From Guptibacillus hwajinpoensis (GTDB lineage: Bacteria; Bacillota; Bacilli; Bacillales; Guptibacillaceae): a stretch of 64,000 nucleotides of DNA. The notes beneath the pieces were generated by a model that saw only the letters and a list, made by a program, of their open reading frames with translations, had not been told where the DNA came from and did no database searches. Positions 9,093 to 18,390 of this stretch are shown here, piece by piece (positions within the stretch are counted from its first letter, which is position 1; each line of letters opens with the position of its first letter). The stretch is from NCBI RefSeq assembly GCF_020171785.1, contig NZ_JAIVAE010000011.1:99346-163345 (forward strand). The letters are read 5' to 3'. The translations under genes and the position numbers were made by a program.

Positions 9093-9130
9093 CTGGCATC
9101 AGTAATTGTGCTGATGCCGTTTGTTTTATT
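9093..9130 (+). terminator. Terminator after the acyl-CoA ligase
   Basis: Perfect 8-base stem GGCATCAG/CTGATGCC with an 8-base loop, followed by GTTTGTTTT. Confidence 0.85.
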
Positions 9131-9299
9131 GAGAAAATTTGCTATCATAGAGATAGAGTGAATAACTATGACAAATATGTGATTTGCCTCGCTTCCCCTT
9201 TTCTTTCATAGCGTTTTCAAGTAAAATAAGTTATGATTTGTTTACTCTTACATATTTGGGGAAAACGACATCAGCGAATCGGTACAAGGAGGAAAAGAA

Positions 9300-9662
9300 A
9301 TGAAAAAGAATCCGCTTATTCCATTTGCTTGGACAGCCGTTATCGGATTAATTCTCATTATTGGTGTTTCTTTCTGGGCATTGCAACAGGACGGCAAAGA
9401 GAGCGCTGAGGGCGAAGGTGAAAAGCAAGAACAGGCTGAAGCAGCTGCACCTGAAGATATTTACGCTCAAAATTGTGCATCTTGTCACGGTGGTGATCTT
9501 GGTGGCCAGGTAGGACCAGCTCTAAATGCGGTTGGAGGAAAGTACTCCAAGGATGAAATTCTCGACATTATTAATAATGGTAAAGGCTCCGGAATGCCTG
9601 CGGGACTCATTCAAGGAGAACAGGCTGAAGCAGTTGCTCAGTGGCTTTCCGAGAAAAAATAA
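9300..9662 (+). CDS. cccA: Membrane-anchored cytochrome c-550
   Basis: 120 residues. An uncleaved N-terminal membrane anchor (about residues 8-28) is followed by an acidic linker rich in Glu and Ala, then a small class I cytochrome c domain. Haem attachment is at C59, C62 and H63 (CASCH); the methionine ligand is M99 in GSGMPAG. It carries electrons on the outer face of the membrane toward cytochrome oxidase. The acidic linker is common in alkaliphile cytochromes, which is suggestive only. AAGGAGG lies 7 bases before the ATG. It keeps its B. subtilis neighbourhood near sigA. The 217-base gap upstream holds the ligase terminator and no clear promoter. Confidence 0.93.
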   Translation: MKKNPLIPFAWTAVIGLILIIGVSFWALQQDGKESAEGEGEKQEQAEAAAPEDIYAQNCASCHGGDLGGQVGPALNAVGGKYSKDEILDIINNGKGSGMPAGLIQGEQAEAVAQWLSEKK

Positions 9663-9667
9663 GAAGC

Positions 9668-9706
9668 GAAAAAAGCTTTCTGTGAGAACAGGAAGCTTTT
9701 CTATTT
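9668..9706 (+). terminator. Terminator after cccA
   Basis: AAAAAGCTTTC pairs with GGAAGCTTTT around a 9-base loop, then T-rich sequence. Confidence 0.75.
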
Positions 9707-9799
9707 GGAACAAAACCTAATTCCTTTTGATGCGAATTTCTGTTATCAATAAATGGTAAAGGGTAAACTATAAAGAAGAAAATTGGGTAAGGTGAAGAA

Positions 9800-10510
9800 A
9801 TGAACGATAAATTATTGTCAGAGCGTTTAAAAACGGTAGCAAACTTTGTTCCAGTAGGAAGTAGCGTAGCGGATATCGGATCTGATCATGCGTATTTACC
9901 TTGCTACTTAATGAATAAACAGCACATCACGTTTGCAGTAGCAGGTGAGGTAAATGAAGGTCCATATCAATCAGCCGTTAACCAAGTTAAACGTAGCGGC
10001 TTCACGAGAGAAATCACAGTGCGTAAAGGTAATGGTCTTGAAGTACTTTCTCCTGGAGAAGTAGATGTTATTACAATTGCTGGAATGGGCGGTCAATTGA
10101 TTCGCGATATTTTACTAGAGGGAAGAGAGAAGTTAGCGAACGTAAAGCGACTTGTTCTACAACCCAATGTGGCTGCACATCTTCTCCGTGAACGACTTTC
10201 CGATTTAGATTGGGAGCTAGTTGATGAATGCATTCTTGAAGAAGATCATAAGGTGTACGAAGTTCTTGTGTTCGATGCAGGAAACGGAAAGCGTCCTTAT
10301 GAAGGAATGTCTGATAAAGAGCTACGAAAAAGTATGTTAGTTGGTCCGATACTTTTAAAAAATCAAAACGAAGCCTTCCGGACAAAGTGGCAAAATGAAT
10401 TATCGAAGAGGGAACGGATCTTAACGTCGTTAACAAAAACACACGGTGTTTCAGATAAAGAAGCACAGGTAAAAAATGAACGGGACATTATTAAGGAGGT
10501 TCTTTCATGA
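9800..10510 (+). CDS. trmK: tRNA (adenine(22)-N(1))-methyltransferase TrmK
   Basis: 236 residues, full length for the COG2384 family. It methylates N1 of A22 in the D-loop of several tRNAs using SAM. The SAM-binding motif is VADIGSDHAYLP near residue 23, and the catalytic-region motif AGMGGQLIRDIL near residue 94 is characteristic. The stop overlaps the next start by four bases (ATGA), so it is translationally coupled to yqfO, as in other Bacillus species. Confidence 0.94.
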   Translation: MNDKLLSERLKTVANFVPVGSSVADIGSDHAYLPCYLMNKQHITFAVAGEVNEGPYQSAVNQVKRSGFTREITVRKGNGLEVLSPGEVDVITIAGMGGQLIRDILLEGREKLANVKRLVLQPNVAAHLLRERLSDLDWELVDECILEEDHKVYEVLVFDAGNGKRPYEGMSDKELRKSMLVGPILLKNQNEAFRTKWQNELSKRERILTSLTKTHGVSDKEAQVKNERDIIKEVLS

Positions 10511-11628
10511 GTAAGCTAGTTTCAGGACAGGCAATTATTCAAGAATTTGAATCCTGGTCTAAAAAGAAATATGCAGAAGAGGGAGACCCGATCGGGCTAC
10601 AGGTTGGCAGTCTTAACAAGAAAATAAAGAAAGTCATGACTGCACTTGATGTGCTTCCCAATGTTGTTGAAGAAGCGGTGAATGAAGGTGTCGATTTAAT
10701 CATAGCGCATCATCCTATTCTTTATCGACCGCTAAAAAAAATCAATTTAGATACAGCTCAAGGGAAAATGATTGAAACGCTGATTAAGCATGATATTGCA
10801 GTGTATGCTGCTCACACGAACTTGGATGTGGCCCCAGGTGGTGTGAACGATATGCTGGCAGAAGCGTTAGGATTAAAAGATACAAGCGTTCTCGTGGAAA
10901 CATTTCAGAGAGAGCTAAAAAAGGTTGTCGTTTTTGTACCGGCATCTCACCAGGAAGAGGTAAGAAATGCTCTTGCTAACGCGGGAGCTGGCTCTATAGG
11001 AGAATATAGTGACTGTACCTTTACTTCTCAAGGGACAGGAAGGTTTAAGCCAACTGACCATGCACAGCCGTTCATTGGTAAGGCAGGCGCTTTAGAATCC
11101 GTAGATGAAGTGAAAATTGAAAGTATCTTCTATGCGGATCACCAAGCAGCAATCATAAATGCTATAAAGAAGGCGCATCCATACGAAGAAGTAGCTTATG
11201 ATATTTATCCACTTGATAATGAACCAGAAAAGTTAGGTCTAGGAAGAATTGGTCAACTTGAAACTGAGATGAGCTTAGAAAGCTTTGCCGGTTTTGTGAA
11301 AGAAAAGCTTGGTGCAGGTGGCGTTCGGGTTGTCGGAGATCTCCAATCTACGATTAAAAAGGTAGCTGTATTAGGTGGAGACGGTAATAAATTTATAAAC
11401 GCCGCTCGTTTTAGTGGAGCAGATGTTTTTGTCTCAGGTGATATTTATTACCACGTCGCACATGATGCTATGATCGAAGGGCTCCAAATCATAGATGCAG
11501 GACATAATATTGAAAAAATCATGATCGAGGGCGTGCGTAAGAAATTGTTAGCTTTTCTAGAAGAGAAGCGATATGAAACAGAGATTATTTCCTCTCAAGA
11601 AAAAACTGATCCATTTCAATTTAGATAA
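10507..11628 (+). CDS. yqfO: Nif3-like dinuclear metal protein (YqfO, GTP cyclohydrolase I type 2 family)
   Basis: 373 residues, the long form seen in Bacillus. It has an N-terminal and a C-terminal NIF3 half and a PII/CutA-like insert between them (about residues 135-225, including HPYEEVAYDIYPL). Metal-binding motifs AHHPILYRPLK and AAHTNLDVAPGGVND are visible near residues 65-120, and GHNIEK near the end. The true reaction in cells is uncertain despite the database name. It overlaps trmK by four bases. AAGGAGGTTCTTTC inside trmK supplies the ribosome site. Confidence 0.92.
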   Translation: MSKLVSGQAIIQEFESWSKKKYAEEGDPIGLQVGSLNKKIKKVMTALDVLPNVVEEAVNEGVDLIIAHHPILYRPLKKINLDTAQGKMIETLIKHDIAVYAAHTNLDVAPGGVNDMLAEALGLKDTSVLVETFQRELKKVVVFVPASHQEEVRNALANAGAGSIGEYSDCTFTSQGTGRFKPTDHAQPFIGKAGALESVDEVKIESIFYADHQAAIINAIKKAHPYEEVAYDIYPLDNEPEKLGLGRIGQLETEMSLESFAGFVKEKLGAGGVRVVGDLQSTIKKVAVLGGDGNKFINAARFSGADVFVSGDIYYHVAHDAMIEGLQIIDAGHNIEKIMIEGVRKKLLAFLEEKRYETEIISSQEKTDPFQFR

Positions 11629-11659
11629 AAAATCCCGCCATTACTGGCGGGATTTTTTG
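11627..11659. terminator. Bidirectional terminator between yqfO and ispH
   Basis: AAAAAATCCCGCC and GGCGGGATTTTTT form a 13-base stem with A and T runs on both sides, serving the two convergent genes. Confidence 0.92.
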
Positions 11660-12604
11660 TTACTTTTTCACTTTTACTTTAGGAAGGATTTTGGATGAAG
11701 GTACCTTTCTTTCCCGTACCCAAGTATCTTCATTTTCTGGATCATATTGATCAAGAAAACGGATCACTTCTTTCGTAATTGGAGTTGGAGTAGAAGCTCC
11801 AGCAGTCACACCGACTGTTTCAACTCCTTTGAGCCACTCAAGTTGTAATTCTGAAATGTCGGTAATTCTGTATGCAGGTGTTCCTGCAACTTCAATTGAT
11901 ACTTGCGCAAGGCGGTTCGAATTATTACTTTTTGGGTCTCCGACGACAAGAACTAAATCTGTATCACCAGCCTGTTCGGCAACGGCTTCTTGACGTACTT
12001 GAGTAGCATTACAAATTTCATTATGGATAACGGCATGCGGATATCGTTCAGTCGCTCTTTCCATAATTTCTTGTACATCCCACTGACTCATTGTCGTTTG
12101 GTTTGTAATAATAATCTTTTCACTGTTAATTTGAAGAGCATCGACTTCTTCTGGTTTTTCAACAAGATGCACGATTTCAGGAGCGATTCCCATGGCTCCT
12201 TCAGGTTCGGGGTGTCCTTTTTTACCAATATAAATAACGTGATAGCCTTCTTGTTGTTTCTCACGAATTAAATCATGTGTTACCGTCACATCGGGGCAAG
12301 TAGCATCAAGGACAGTTAACCCCTTTTCTTCAGCTAGCTCACGAACTTGAGGCGAAACGCCATGAGCAGTGAAAATAACCGTTCCGGATTCTACCTTCTT
12401 AAGAATTTCCATACGGTTCGGTCCATCAAGGGTAATAATGCCATCATCTTCAAAAGCATCTGTTACATGTTTATTATGAACGATCATCCCGAGAATGAAA
12501 ATCGGGCGCGGTAAAGTTTTATCAAGCGCTGCATTGCGTGCAATGACCATTGCATCCACAACACCATAGCAATAACCTCTAGGTGAAATTTTAGTTACTT
12601 TCAT
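11660..12604 (-). CDS. ispH: 4-hydroxy-3-methylbut-2-enyl diphosphate reductase IspH
   Basis: 314 residues from the ATG at 12604, which has GAGGAGG 7 bases upstream; an upstream in-frame ATG at 12619 has none. IspH is the last enzyme of the MEP isoprenoid pathway and makes IPP and DMAPP with a [4Fe-4S] cluster. Cluster cysteines are in SPRGYCYGV (C12), DATCPDVT and [10 protein letters not shown]; the active-site TAHGVSP and TTMSQW motifs are present. ispG, the preceding pathway step, is also in this window (minus strand, about 10 kb away). Its own promoter is at 12656-12684. Confidence 0.97.
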   Translation of the reverse strand: MKVTKISPRGYCYGVVDAMVIARNAALDKTLPRPIFILGMIVHNKHVTDAFEDDGIITLDGPNRMEILKKVESGTVIFTAHGVSPQVRELAEEKGLTVLDATCPDVTVTHDLIREKQQEGYHVIYIGKKGHPEPEGAMGIAPEIVHLVEKPEEVDALQINSEKIIITNQTTMSQWDVQEIMERATERYPHAVIHNEICNATQVRQEAVAEQAGDTDLVLVVGDPKSNNSNRLAQVSIEVAGTPAYRITDISELQLEWLKGVETVGVTAGASTPTPITKEVIRFLDQYDPENEDTWVRERKVPSSKILPKVKVKK

Positions 12605-12655
12605 CGAGTACCTCCTCAATCCATGGATGGATTGTTGTATAACTGATCTCTCCTA

Positions 12656-12684
12656 ATTATAAAGGAGATATCGAGATAACTCAA
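12656..12684 (-). promoter_or_regulatory. Sigma-A promoter of ispH
   Basis: On the minus strand TTGAGT, a 17-base spacer and a perfect TATAAT. It lies between the yqfQ stop and the ispH ribosome site, so ispH can be expressed apart from yqfQ. Confidence 0.72.
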
Positions 12685-12697
12685 CGAAACACGTTAG

Positions 12698-13291
12698 TTA
12701 AACATAGAGTTTAGGTTTTGATTTAATACTTTGTTCATTTGAAACCGGTTTGGATTTTTTCTTTACGTTTGTTATTGGAGGGGTTTTACCTTTTGTTTTT
12801 TTAGAAGATTTCTTTGCTTTCTTAGGTGTTTCGTCTGCTTCGCTTTCTTCATCATCTTCTGTTTCCCCTGAAGATTTTTGATATTCTTTAAATAAAGCGA
12901 TCATTTCGGGCAGTTGTTTTACCATTGGTCCGTATTGCTGTACCATAGGTTTAATTGTGTCGGCAGCTTGCATCACTTTTTGAACATTTTGGATCATGCC
13001 CATCATATCCATACCACCCTGGCCGGCACCTGGAAGAAATCGAGATAACATTCCAGCCTGCTGAGGAAAACCAGGTATCGCCCCGCGCATTGCTGGAAAT
13101 GAACCTGGAGGCATAGGGAGTCCACCTGCTTGCGTTCCGCCACCGCCTAAAAACCTTGATAATAGTCCTCCAGTTCCTGTTTGTGGAGGCTGTGAAAAGC
13201 CTGGGCCGGGACCTTGAAACCCTCCGCCGGAAAATGGAAAGCCCATACCAGGACCCGGACCACTTTGAGGGGAGGGAGGAAATTGATTCAT
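12698..13291 (-). CDS. yqfQ: YqfQ-like protein
   Basis: 197 residues of unusual composition. The N-terminal third is Pro/Gly/Gln-rich (FPPSPQSGPGPGMGFP and similar), with two copies of a LLSRFLGGG / MLSRFLPGA motif. The middle holds a helical stretch (MMGMIQNVQKVMQAADTIKP, LPEMIALFKEYQKSS), and the tail is acidic, then Lys-rich. This layout matches the YqfQ family found upstream of ispH in Bacillus; its role is unknown. AAGGAGGG precedes the ATG. The composition suggests a surface or coat-like protein, but nothing in the sequence proves it. The 304-base gap to cshB has no gene; a lone TATAAT at 13556 is the only promoter-like element for cshB. Confidence 0.8.
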   Translation of the reverse strand: MNQFPPSPQSGPGPGMGFPFSGGGFQGPGPGFSQPPQTGTGGLLSRFLGGGGTQAGGLPMPPGSFPAMRGAIPGFPQQAGMLSRFLPGAGQGGMDMMGMIQNVQKVMQAADTIKPMVQQYGPMVKQLPEMIALFKEYQKSSGETEDDEESEADETPKKAKKSSKKTKGKTPPITNVKKKSKPVSNEQSIKSKPKLYV

Positions 13292-13595
13292 GTCATACCC
13301 TCCTTCTTATAACTTGACCAAAATAAACTGTTGGTACTATTAAGGTATGCTGAAAAAATAGAAGGTGTGAGAAGGTTCAATATTGGGCAATACAAATAAT
13401 AGAAAAGTTTTTGAATCAAATCTGCCTTCTTTAAGCATGGAATCGCTTCTTAAATAAATGCGTAGGAAACGTCAGATTTCTATTATATGACAGTGCATGC
13501 AAAATCAGAGTGGAAGGTCTTTTCTGAACGTATGGCGCTTTACGTGAATTTGCTTTATAATACAAAGTGGATTAATGGATGGAGGAACAACGATA

Positions 13596-14873
13596 ATGAA
13601 ACAATTTGATAGATTAGAGCTTAAGCCATTCTTAATTGAAGCGCTAGAAGCTCAGAAATTCACAAGACCAACTGAAATACAAGAGAGACTTGTGCCAGCT
13701 ATACGTAATGGTGAGAGTGCAATTGGACAATCACAAACGGGATCAGGTAAAACACTTGCCTTTCTTTTACCGCTTATTCATCGTATTGACCGTGAGAAGA
13801 ATGAATGTCAGGCCGTGATTACAGCACCAACTCGCGAACTAGCTGATCAAATATATAATGAGGCATTAAAATTAATCGAGCCGCTTTCAGAAGAAGAAGC
13901 GATTTCCATCAAAAAAGCCGTAGGTGGAACGGATCGGAAACGCATGATTAGTCGGATGAAAAATACGCCACATATCGTGATTGGAACACCAGGAAGAATT
14001 AAAGACCTTGTTGAAGAGCAAGCCTTAAGCGTTTTTCCGGCAACTATGCTCGTAGTAGATGAAGCTGATCAGATGCTAGATATGGGTTTCATTGAAGATG
14101 TGGATTATATTGCTTCAAGAATGGCAAAAGAATTACAAATGCTCGTATTCTCTGCAACAATTCCAAAGAGTCTGCAACCATTTTTGAAGAAATATATGGA
14201 CAACCCTAAATTTGTTGAAGTCAATGCTGAGCAGGTAACGGCTGATAAAGTAGAAAATATTTTTATACCAGCCCGATATCGTGAGAAGAAAGAGTTGCTG
14301 CTTAATGTAACAAAAGCCATCAACCCTTATTTAGCTCTTGTCTTTACGAATACGAAACAAACGGCTGATGAAGTAGCTGACTTTTTAATTGAGAACGGGC
14401 ATAATGTAGAGCGACTTCATGGCGGTGTTCAAGCTCGTCAACGGAAGCAAATTATGAAGAAAATTCAAGAAGCTGAATGTCAGTATGTCGTAGCGACAGA
14501 CCTTGCTTCACGAGGGATTGACATAAAAGGCGTGTCGCACGTTATAAATTTTGAATTACCGAAAGATCTTGATTTCTATATTCACCGCGTTGGTCGAACA
14601 GCACGTGCAGGTCAGGATGGAATTGCTTATACACTTGCAGAGCCTTCCGATCAACAAGCGATTCAAAAGCTGTCAGCAAAGGGAATCAGTATTGCATATA
14701 AAGAGGTAAAGAACGGGGAATGGGTAGAAGCGAAACCTGTAACTCCTCGTAAAAAACCTACTTCATCAAAGCCGGACGTTTTTGTACCAAAGCCAAAGAA
14801 AGTTAAACCAGGGTACAAAAAGAAAATGCAACAAGAGCGTGACAGAATTCAGCAAAAGCAACGTAGAAAATAA
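13596..14873 (+). CDS. cshB: DEAD-box RNA helicase CshB
   Basis: 425 residues from the ATG at 13596, behind GGAGGAAC; an in-frame upstream ATG at 13575 precedes that ribosome site and is rejected. The enzyme remodels RNA, and CshB is linked to cold growth in B. subtilis. Visible motifs in order: Q motif FTRPTEIQ, Walker A SQTGSGKT, PTRELA, VVDEADQMLD, SATIP, ARGID-type LASRGIDI, and HRVGRTARAG. The tail is basic (KKPTSSKPDVF, QQKQRRK), typical for RNA binding. Gene order cshB-nfo is as in B. subtilis yqfR-yqfS. Confidence 0.94.
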   Translation: MKQFDRLELKPFLIEALEAQKFTRPTEIQERLVPAIRNGESAIGQSQTGSGKTLAFLLPLIHRIDREKNECQAVITAPTRELADQIYNEALKLIEPLSEEEAISIKKAVGGTDRKRMISRMKNTPHIVIGTPGRIKDLVEEQALSVFPATMLVVDEADQMLDMGFIEDVDYIASRMAKELQMLVFSATIPKSLQPFLKKYMDNPKFVEVNAEQVTADKVENIFIPARYREKKELLLNVTKAINPYLALVFTNTKQTADEVADFLIENGHNVERLHGGVQARQRKQIMKKIQEAECQYVVATDLASRGIDIKGVSHVINFELPKDLDFYIHRVGRTARAGQDGIAYTLAEPSDQQAIQKLSAKGISIAYKEVKNGEWVEAKPVTPRKKPTSSKPDVFVPKPKKVKPGYKKKMQQERDRIQQKQRRK

Positions 14874-14876
14874 CTC

Positions 14877-14905
14877 AAAAACCCTCTTAATACAGAGGGT
14901 TTTTG
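14877..14905 (+). terminator. Terminator after cshB
   Basis: AAAAACCCTC / GAGGGTTTTT stem with an 8-base loop. Confidence 0.88.
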
Positions 14906-15007
14906 TCTGCTTTATTATGATAAATGCTATCGTTGGATGTGATGTCGCTAGTGTGTCATCAAATCAGTAGAATGGAAACAAAGTTAAAAAGGGAAGGGCT
15001 GAAGATT

Positions 15008-15901
15008 ATGTTAAAAATAGGATCTCACGTTTCAATGAGTGGAGATAAAATGCTACTTGGAGCAAGTGAAGAAGCTGTGAAATATGGTGCAACAACTTTT
15101 ATGATCTATACGGGTGCCCCTCAGAACACAAGACGTAAGGCGATTGAAAAACTCAACATTGAACAGGGCGCAGCTCACATGAAGGAACATGGCATTCAGG
15201 ATATTGTGGTACATGCTCCGTATATTATTAATATTGGGAATACAACGAAGCCAGAAACATTTCAGCTTGGAGTTGATTTTCTTCGTTCCGAAATCGAACG
15301 GACCCATGCTCTAGGAGCCCGTCAAATTGTCTTACACCCTGGTGCTCATGTAGGAGCGGGGGCAGACAAAGGGATTCAGAAGATTATTGAAGGATTAAAT
15401 GAAGTTCTTACACCGGAGCAAGAAGTACAAATTGCTTTAGAGACAATGGCAGGGAAAGGATCTGAATGTGGAAGAAACTTTGAAGAGCTAGCTCAAATTA
15501 TTGACGGTGTGACGCATAATGAGAAGCTATCTGTCTGTTTTGACACGTGTCATACTCACGACGCGGGCTATGATATTGTTAATGACTTTGACGGTGTATT
15601 AAATGAATTCGATCGTATTGTTGGGATCGAGCGATTGAAGGTTCTTCACGTAAATGATAGTAAAAATGAATGTGGGGCAGCGAAAGACCGCCATGAAAAT
15701 ATTGGTTTTGGTTATATTGGTTTTGACGCTCTAAATAAAGTGATTCATCATCCGCAATTAAAAGAAATTCCCAAAATCCTAGAAACACCGTATGTAGGAG
15801 AAGATAAGAAAAATAAGAAAGCGCCGTATAAACTTGAGATTGAAATGCTTCGTAATAAGAAGTTTGATGATGATTTAAAAAACAAGTTAATGACTGTCTA
15901 A
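15008..15901 (+). CDS. nfo: Endonuclease IV (AP endonuclease)
   Basis: 297 residues from the ATG at 15008, where the conserved start [12 protein letters not shown] begins; upstream in-frame ATGs would add residues the family lacks. The zinc enzyme cuts abasic sites in base-excision repair. Zinc ligands are visible in [53 protein letters not shown] and the final ETPY. In the B. subtilis homologue it acts in spores and growing cells. AAGGG upstream of the ATG is a weak ribosome site. Confidence 0.96.
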   Translation: MLKIGSHVSMSGDKMLLGASEEAVKYGATTFMIYTGAPQNTRRKAIEKLNIEQGAAHMKEHGIQDIVVHAPYIINIGNTTKPETFQLGVDFLRSEIERTHALGARQIVLHPGAHVGAGADKGIQKIIEGLNEVLTPEQEVQIALETMAGKGSECGRNFEELAQIIDGVTHNEKLSVCFDTCHTHDAGYDIVNDFDGVLNEFDRIVGIERLKVLHVNDSKNECGAAKDRHENIGFGYIGFDALNKVIHHPQLKEIPKILETPYVGEDKKNKKAPYKLEIEMLRNKKFDDDLKNKLMTV

Positions 15902-15929
15902 CAAAAAACCGCTTCAGCGGTTTTTTGTT
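15902..15929. terminator. Bidirectional terminator between nfo and yqfT
   Basis: AAAAAACCGCTTCAGCGGTTTTTT, short perfect hairpin with A and T runs, shared by convergent genes. Confidence 0.9.
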
Positions 15930-16191
15930 ATTGATTTAAAAAAGATAACATTAACTTATTTACACGTGACGCAACGGAAGGACTAACTTCACGGCTTATT
16001 TTCAATAAAATGCGCTTTCGCTGTGTTTGATTTGCAATATCGATATTTTCTTGTTTCAATATTTGGACAATTTTCTTTGCATCTCCTGTGGTAAGTGTAA
16101 TACCATATTGTTTAGATAGCTGAAGTAATTCTTCAGCCGTAATACGGTTCAATTTGAAGTTTACAAGTTGAAGTTGTATTGGATTCATCAC
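15928..16191 (-). CDS. yqfT: YqfT family protein (DUF2624)
   Basis: 87 residues or 86 if the second of two adjacent ATGs is used. It is a small, basic, mostly helical protein with the family signature PIQLQLVNFKLNRITAEEL and a central QYGITLTTGDAKKIV region. It occupies the position of yqfT next to nfo in B. subtilis. Function is unknown. AAGGGGGC lies upstream of the start. Confidence 0.85.
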   Translation of the reverse strand: MMNPIQLQLVNFKLNRITAEELLQLSKQYGITLTTGDAKKIVQILKQENIDIANQTQRKRILLKISREVSPSVASRVNKLMLSFLNQ

Positions 16192-16337
16192 GATGCCCCC
16201 TTTGCCTATCTCATACTATGCATCCTCCTTGTGATGGTGTTCAAAATTGTATAAGAAGCTTTCATGTCTTTTAGTACAAAGAGAATTTTAATATAATAAG
16301 TAATAAGATTTTACTTTGGAACTTTCTGGAGGGTGTA

Positions 16338-17204
16338 ATGGAAAAAAAACAGCATAGGAAAGAAAGTAAAACGCACTTAATTTACCGTTTACTTATGATT
16401 ATGATTGGCGCTTTTCTCGCTGCAGCCGCTATTGAATTGTTTCTTGTTCCTAATCAATTAATTGATGGAGGAATAATTGGCGTTTCTCTGATTCTCGATC
16501 ACCTCACACCCTTTAATTTTGCTATTTTAGTGGTTGTTTTAAATCTTCCGTTTATGTATTATGGCTACAAACAAATTGGAAAAACGTTCGCATTTTCAAC
16601 CCTATTTGGAATTATAGGGCTTGCGACTTTTGAAACGCTTCTTCATCATACTGCGCCATTTACCACTGAGCCAATTTTGGGTACGGTGTTTGGTGGGCTA
16701 ACTTTAGGACTTGGAGTTGGGCTAGTTATTCGACATGGAGGCTCAATGGATGGGACGGAAATATTAGGTATTCTCTTAACAAAAAAAATCCCTTTTTCAA
16801 TTGGCGAATTTGTTATGTTTACAAACATTTTTATTTTTACCTGGGCTGGTTTTGTATTCAGTTGGGAAAATGCCATGTATTCTGTAATGGCGTATTATAT
16901 TGCATTTAAAACAATAGATACTGTCATTCAAGGTCTTGATGAAACAAAAGCAGTATTAATTGTATCAGATTTATATGAGGAGATTTCTGATGCGATCCTT
17001 GATCGACTTGGTAGAGGAACAACAAAACTGGTTGGCAAGGGTGGTTATACTGATGAAGAAAAAGAAGTAATCTACGTGGTTATCACTCGTCTTGAGGTTA
17101 CAAAGCTTAAAAGTGTTATTTATGATATTGACCCCCATGCATTTCTTACGATTATGAATACGCAGGAAACGAGAGGTGCAAAATTTAAATCACCAATTCA
17201 TTAG
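16338..17204 (+). CDS. yqfU: YitT family membrane protein (YqfU)
   Basis: 288 residues. About five to six hydrophobic segments fill residues 20-190 (first segment [20 protein letters not shown]), including the family's [12 protein letters not shown] motif near residue 136. A C-terminal cytoplasmic DUF2179 domain follows ([19 protein letters not shown] through [14 protein letters not shown]). The transport substrate is not known. GGAGGGTG precedes the ATG. Confidence 0.88.
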   Translation: MEKKQHRKESKTHLIYRLLMIMIGAFLAAAAIELFLVPNQLIDGGIIGVSLILDHLTPFNFAILVVVLNLPFMYYGYKQIGKTFAFSTLFGIIGLATFETLLHHTAPFTTEPILGTVFGGLTLGLGVGLVIRHGGSMDGTEILGILLTKKIPFSIGEFVMFTNIFIFTWAGFVFSWENAMYSVMAYYIAFKTIDTVIQGLDETKAVLIVSDLYEEISDAILDRLGRGTTKLVGKGGYTDEEKEVIYVVITRLEVTKLKSVIYDIDPHAFLTIMNTQETRGAKFKSPIH

Positions 17205-17230
17205 GCTCCTTAAATTGGGGCCTTTTTTCT
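17203..17230 (+). terminator. Terminator after yqfU
   Basis: AGGCTCC pairs with GGGGCCT (one G-T wobble) and is followed by six Ts; it begins within the stop codon. Confidence 0.75.
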
Positions 17231-17282
17231 TATATAAAGATGTTCATTGCTGAGCAAAATAGTAGAAAGGTTTGAGATATAA

Positions 17283-18083
17283 ATGTTAGGGTATAAACTT
17301 AACTGGTGCTCTTCAGCTTTATTAAAACCAGTTGTAAAGGAGTGCAACACTATCAACTTTATTCAAAACAACCTAAAAAAAACTCTGTCAATGATCACTG
17401 CTATTGTTCTAACACTTGTACTAGCTATCATTCTCGTACAATTTCACTTTTTTAACGAACAAGTTGCCGATGCGAAAACAACGGTTGGGGAGTTGGATCA
17501 AAAATCTTCCCAGAACGATCAGATCAAAACACAGACAGCGATAACTAGATTAGAGAAAGAAACGGGCTATTCACTCGGTACGCAATCAGTGAGTGTAGAA
17601 GAATGGAAACAAGCAAAAGCATACTCTGAGCAATTTTATAATGACAGTGAAGGAAAGTTTAACAAAAAGTGGGGGTTATTTCTAACTTACCAGTCAATGA
17701 AAGTAGATATTGATCCTGCAATTGCTTATGAGCTTCTAAAGGTAGAAACAGGTAATACGTTTGATCCAGAGCTTATCGGTCCAGAAACAAAATATGGGCA
17801 TGCGTATGGCATGGCTCAATTTATGAAGAATACCGCCCCGTGGATTGCTGATATGGCTGGTATTGACTACTCAGAAGAAAAATTATTTGACCCTTATTTT
17901 TCAATAACCCTTTCTGTCACTTATCTTGATTATCTTTATGACAAATATGATAATTGGGATGAAGCGCTGACGGCTTATAACCGTGGCATCGGTGGATTAA
18001 AAACCTATGTAGCAAATGAAGGAACACCTAGAAGTGGTTATTCAGACGAGATTCAAGAAATGGCTAGTAACCATGATATGTAG
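17283..18083 (+). CDS. Membrane-anchored lytic transglycosylase (SLT domain)
   Basis: 266 residues as called. One membrane segment (about residues 37-56, SMITAIVLTLVLAIILVQF) is followed by a coiled linker and a C-terminal SLT domain, which cleaves peptidoglycan glycan strands. The catalytic glutamate is in ELLKVETGN; AYGMAQFM and the late LTAYNRGIGG motif are typical. The start is doubtful: ATG at 17283 has only AAAGGT 11 bases before it, while a perfect AAAGGAG at 17336-17342 lies inside the reading frame with an ATC codon 9 bases after it (17352). Function firm, start not. Confidence 0.85.
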   Translation: MLGYKLNWCSSALLKPVVKECNTINFIQNNLKKTLSMITAIVLTLVLAIILVQFHFFNEQVADAKTTVGELDQKSSQNDQIKTQTAITRLEKETGYSLGTQSVSVEEWKQAKAYSEQFYNDSEGKFNKKWGLFLTYQSMKVDIDPAIAYELLKVETGNTFDPELIGPETKYGHAYGMAQFMKNTAPWIADMAGIDYSEEKLFDPYFSITLSVTYLDYLYDKYDNWDEALTAYNRGIGGLKTYVANEGTPRSGYSDEIQEMASNHDM

Positions 18084-18121
18084 TTGAAATAGCACCTTCG
18101 CTTCGTTCATAATGGAAGCGA

Positions 18122-18157
18122 AAAAACCCTCTACTTTAAACTAGAGGGTTTTTTTGA
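18122..18157 (+). terminator. Terminator after the transglycosylase gene
   Basis: AAAAAACCCTCTA / TAGAGGGTTTTTTT stem around a 9-base loop. Confidence 0.9.
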
Positions 18158-18168
18158 TGGTTTAGTAT

Positions 18169-18390
18169 TTATAAATAAGAAAATGGATTCTGCATTAATT
18201 TTTGTTGACTATTAATGGGGGGTTCATTTGTATTTCTTTCAACATAGTGATAAATACCATTACTATCCTGAACTCTTGCTTTCTCATTATCCTTTAGAAT
18301 CAGGTCTAACGTTAATTTTACTTTTTCCTTTAAATTGGATTGGAGTATAGGAAATAAGATTTCAATTCGCTTATCCATTCGTAAAAGCTC
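18169..18390 (-). pseudogene. ppk: Polyphosphate kinase remnant, C-terminal end only
   Basis: About 70 codons survive of a gene whose family is near 690-700 residues. MDKRIEILFPIL, LILKDNEKARVQD and NGIYHYVERNTNEPPINSQQ match the last segment of polyphosphate kinase 1, where R-R-I-E-I-L-F-P-I and K-A-R precede the C terminus. There is no catalytic histidine region, ATP site or N domain. The readable frame opens at a TTG with no ribosome site, inside the ppx remnant. Interpretation: an internal deletion removed the end of ppx and most of ppk. Confidence 0.75.
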
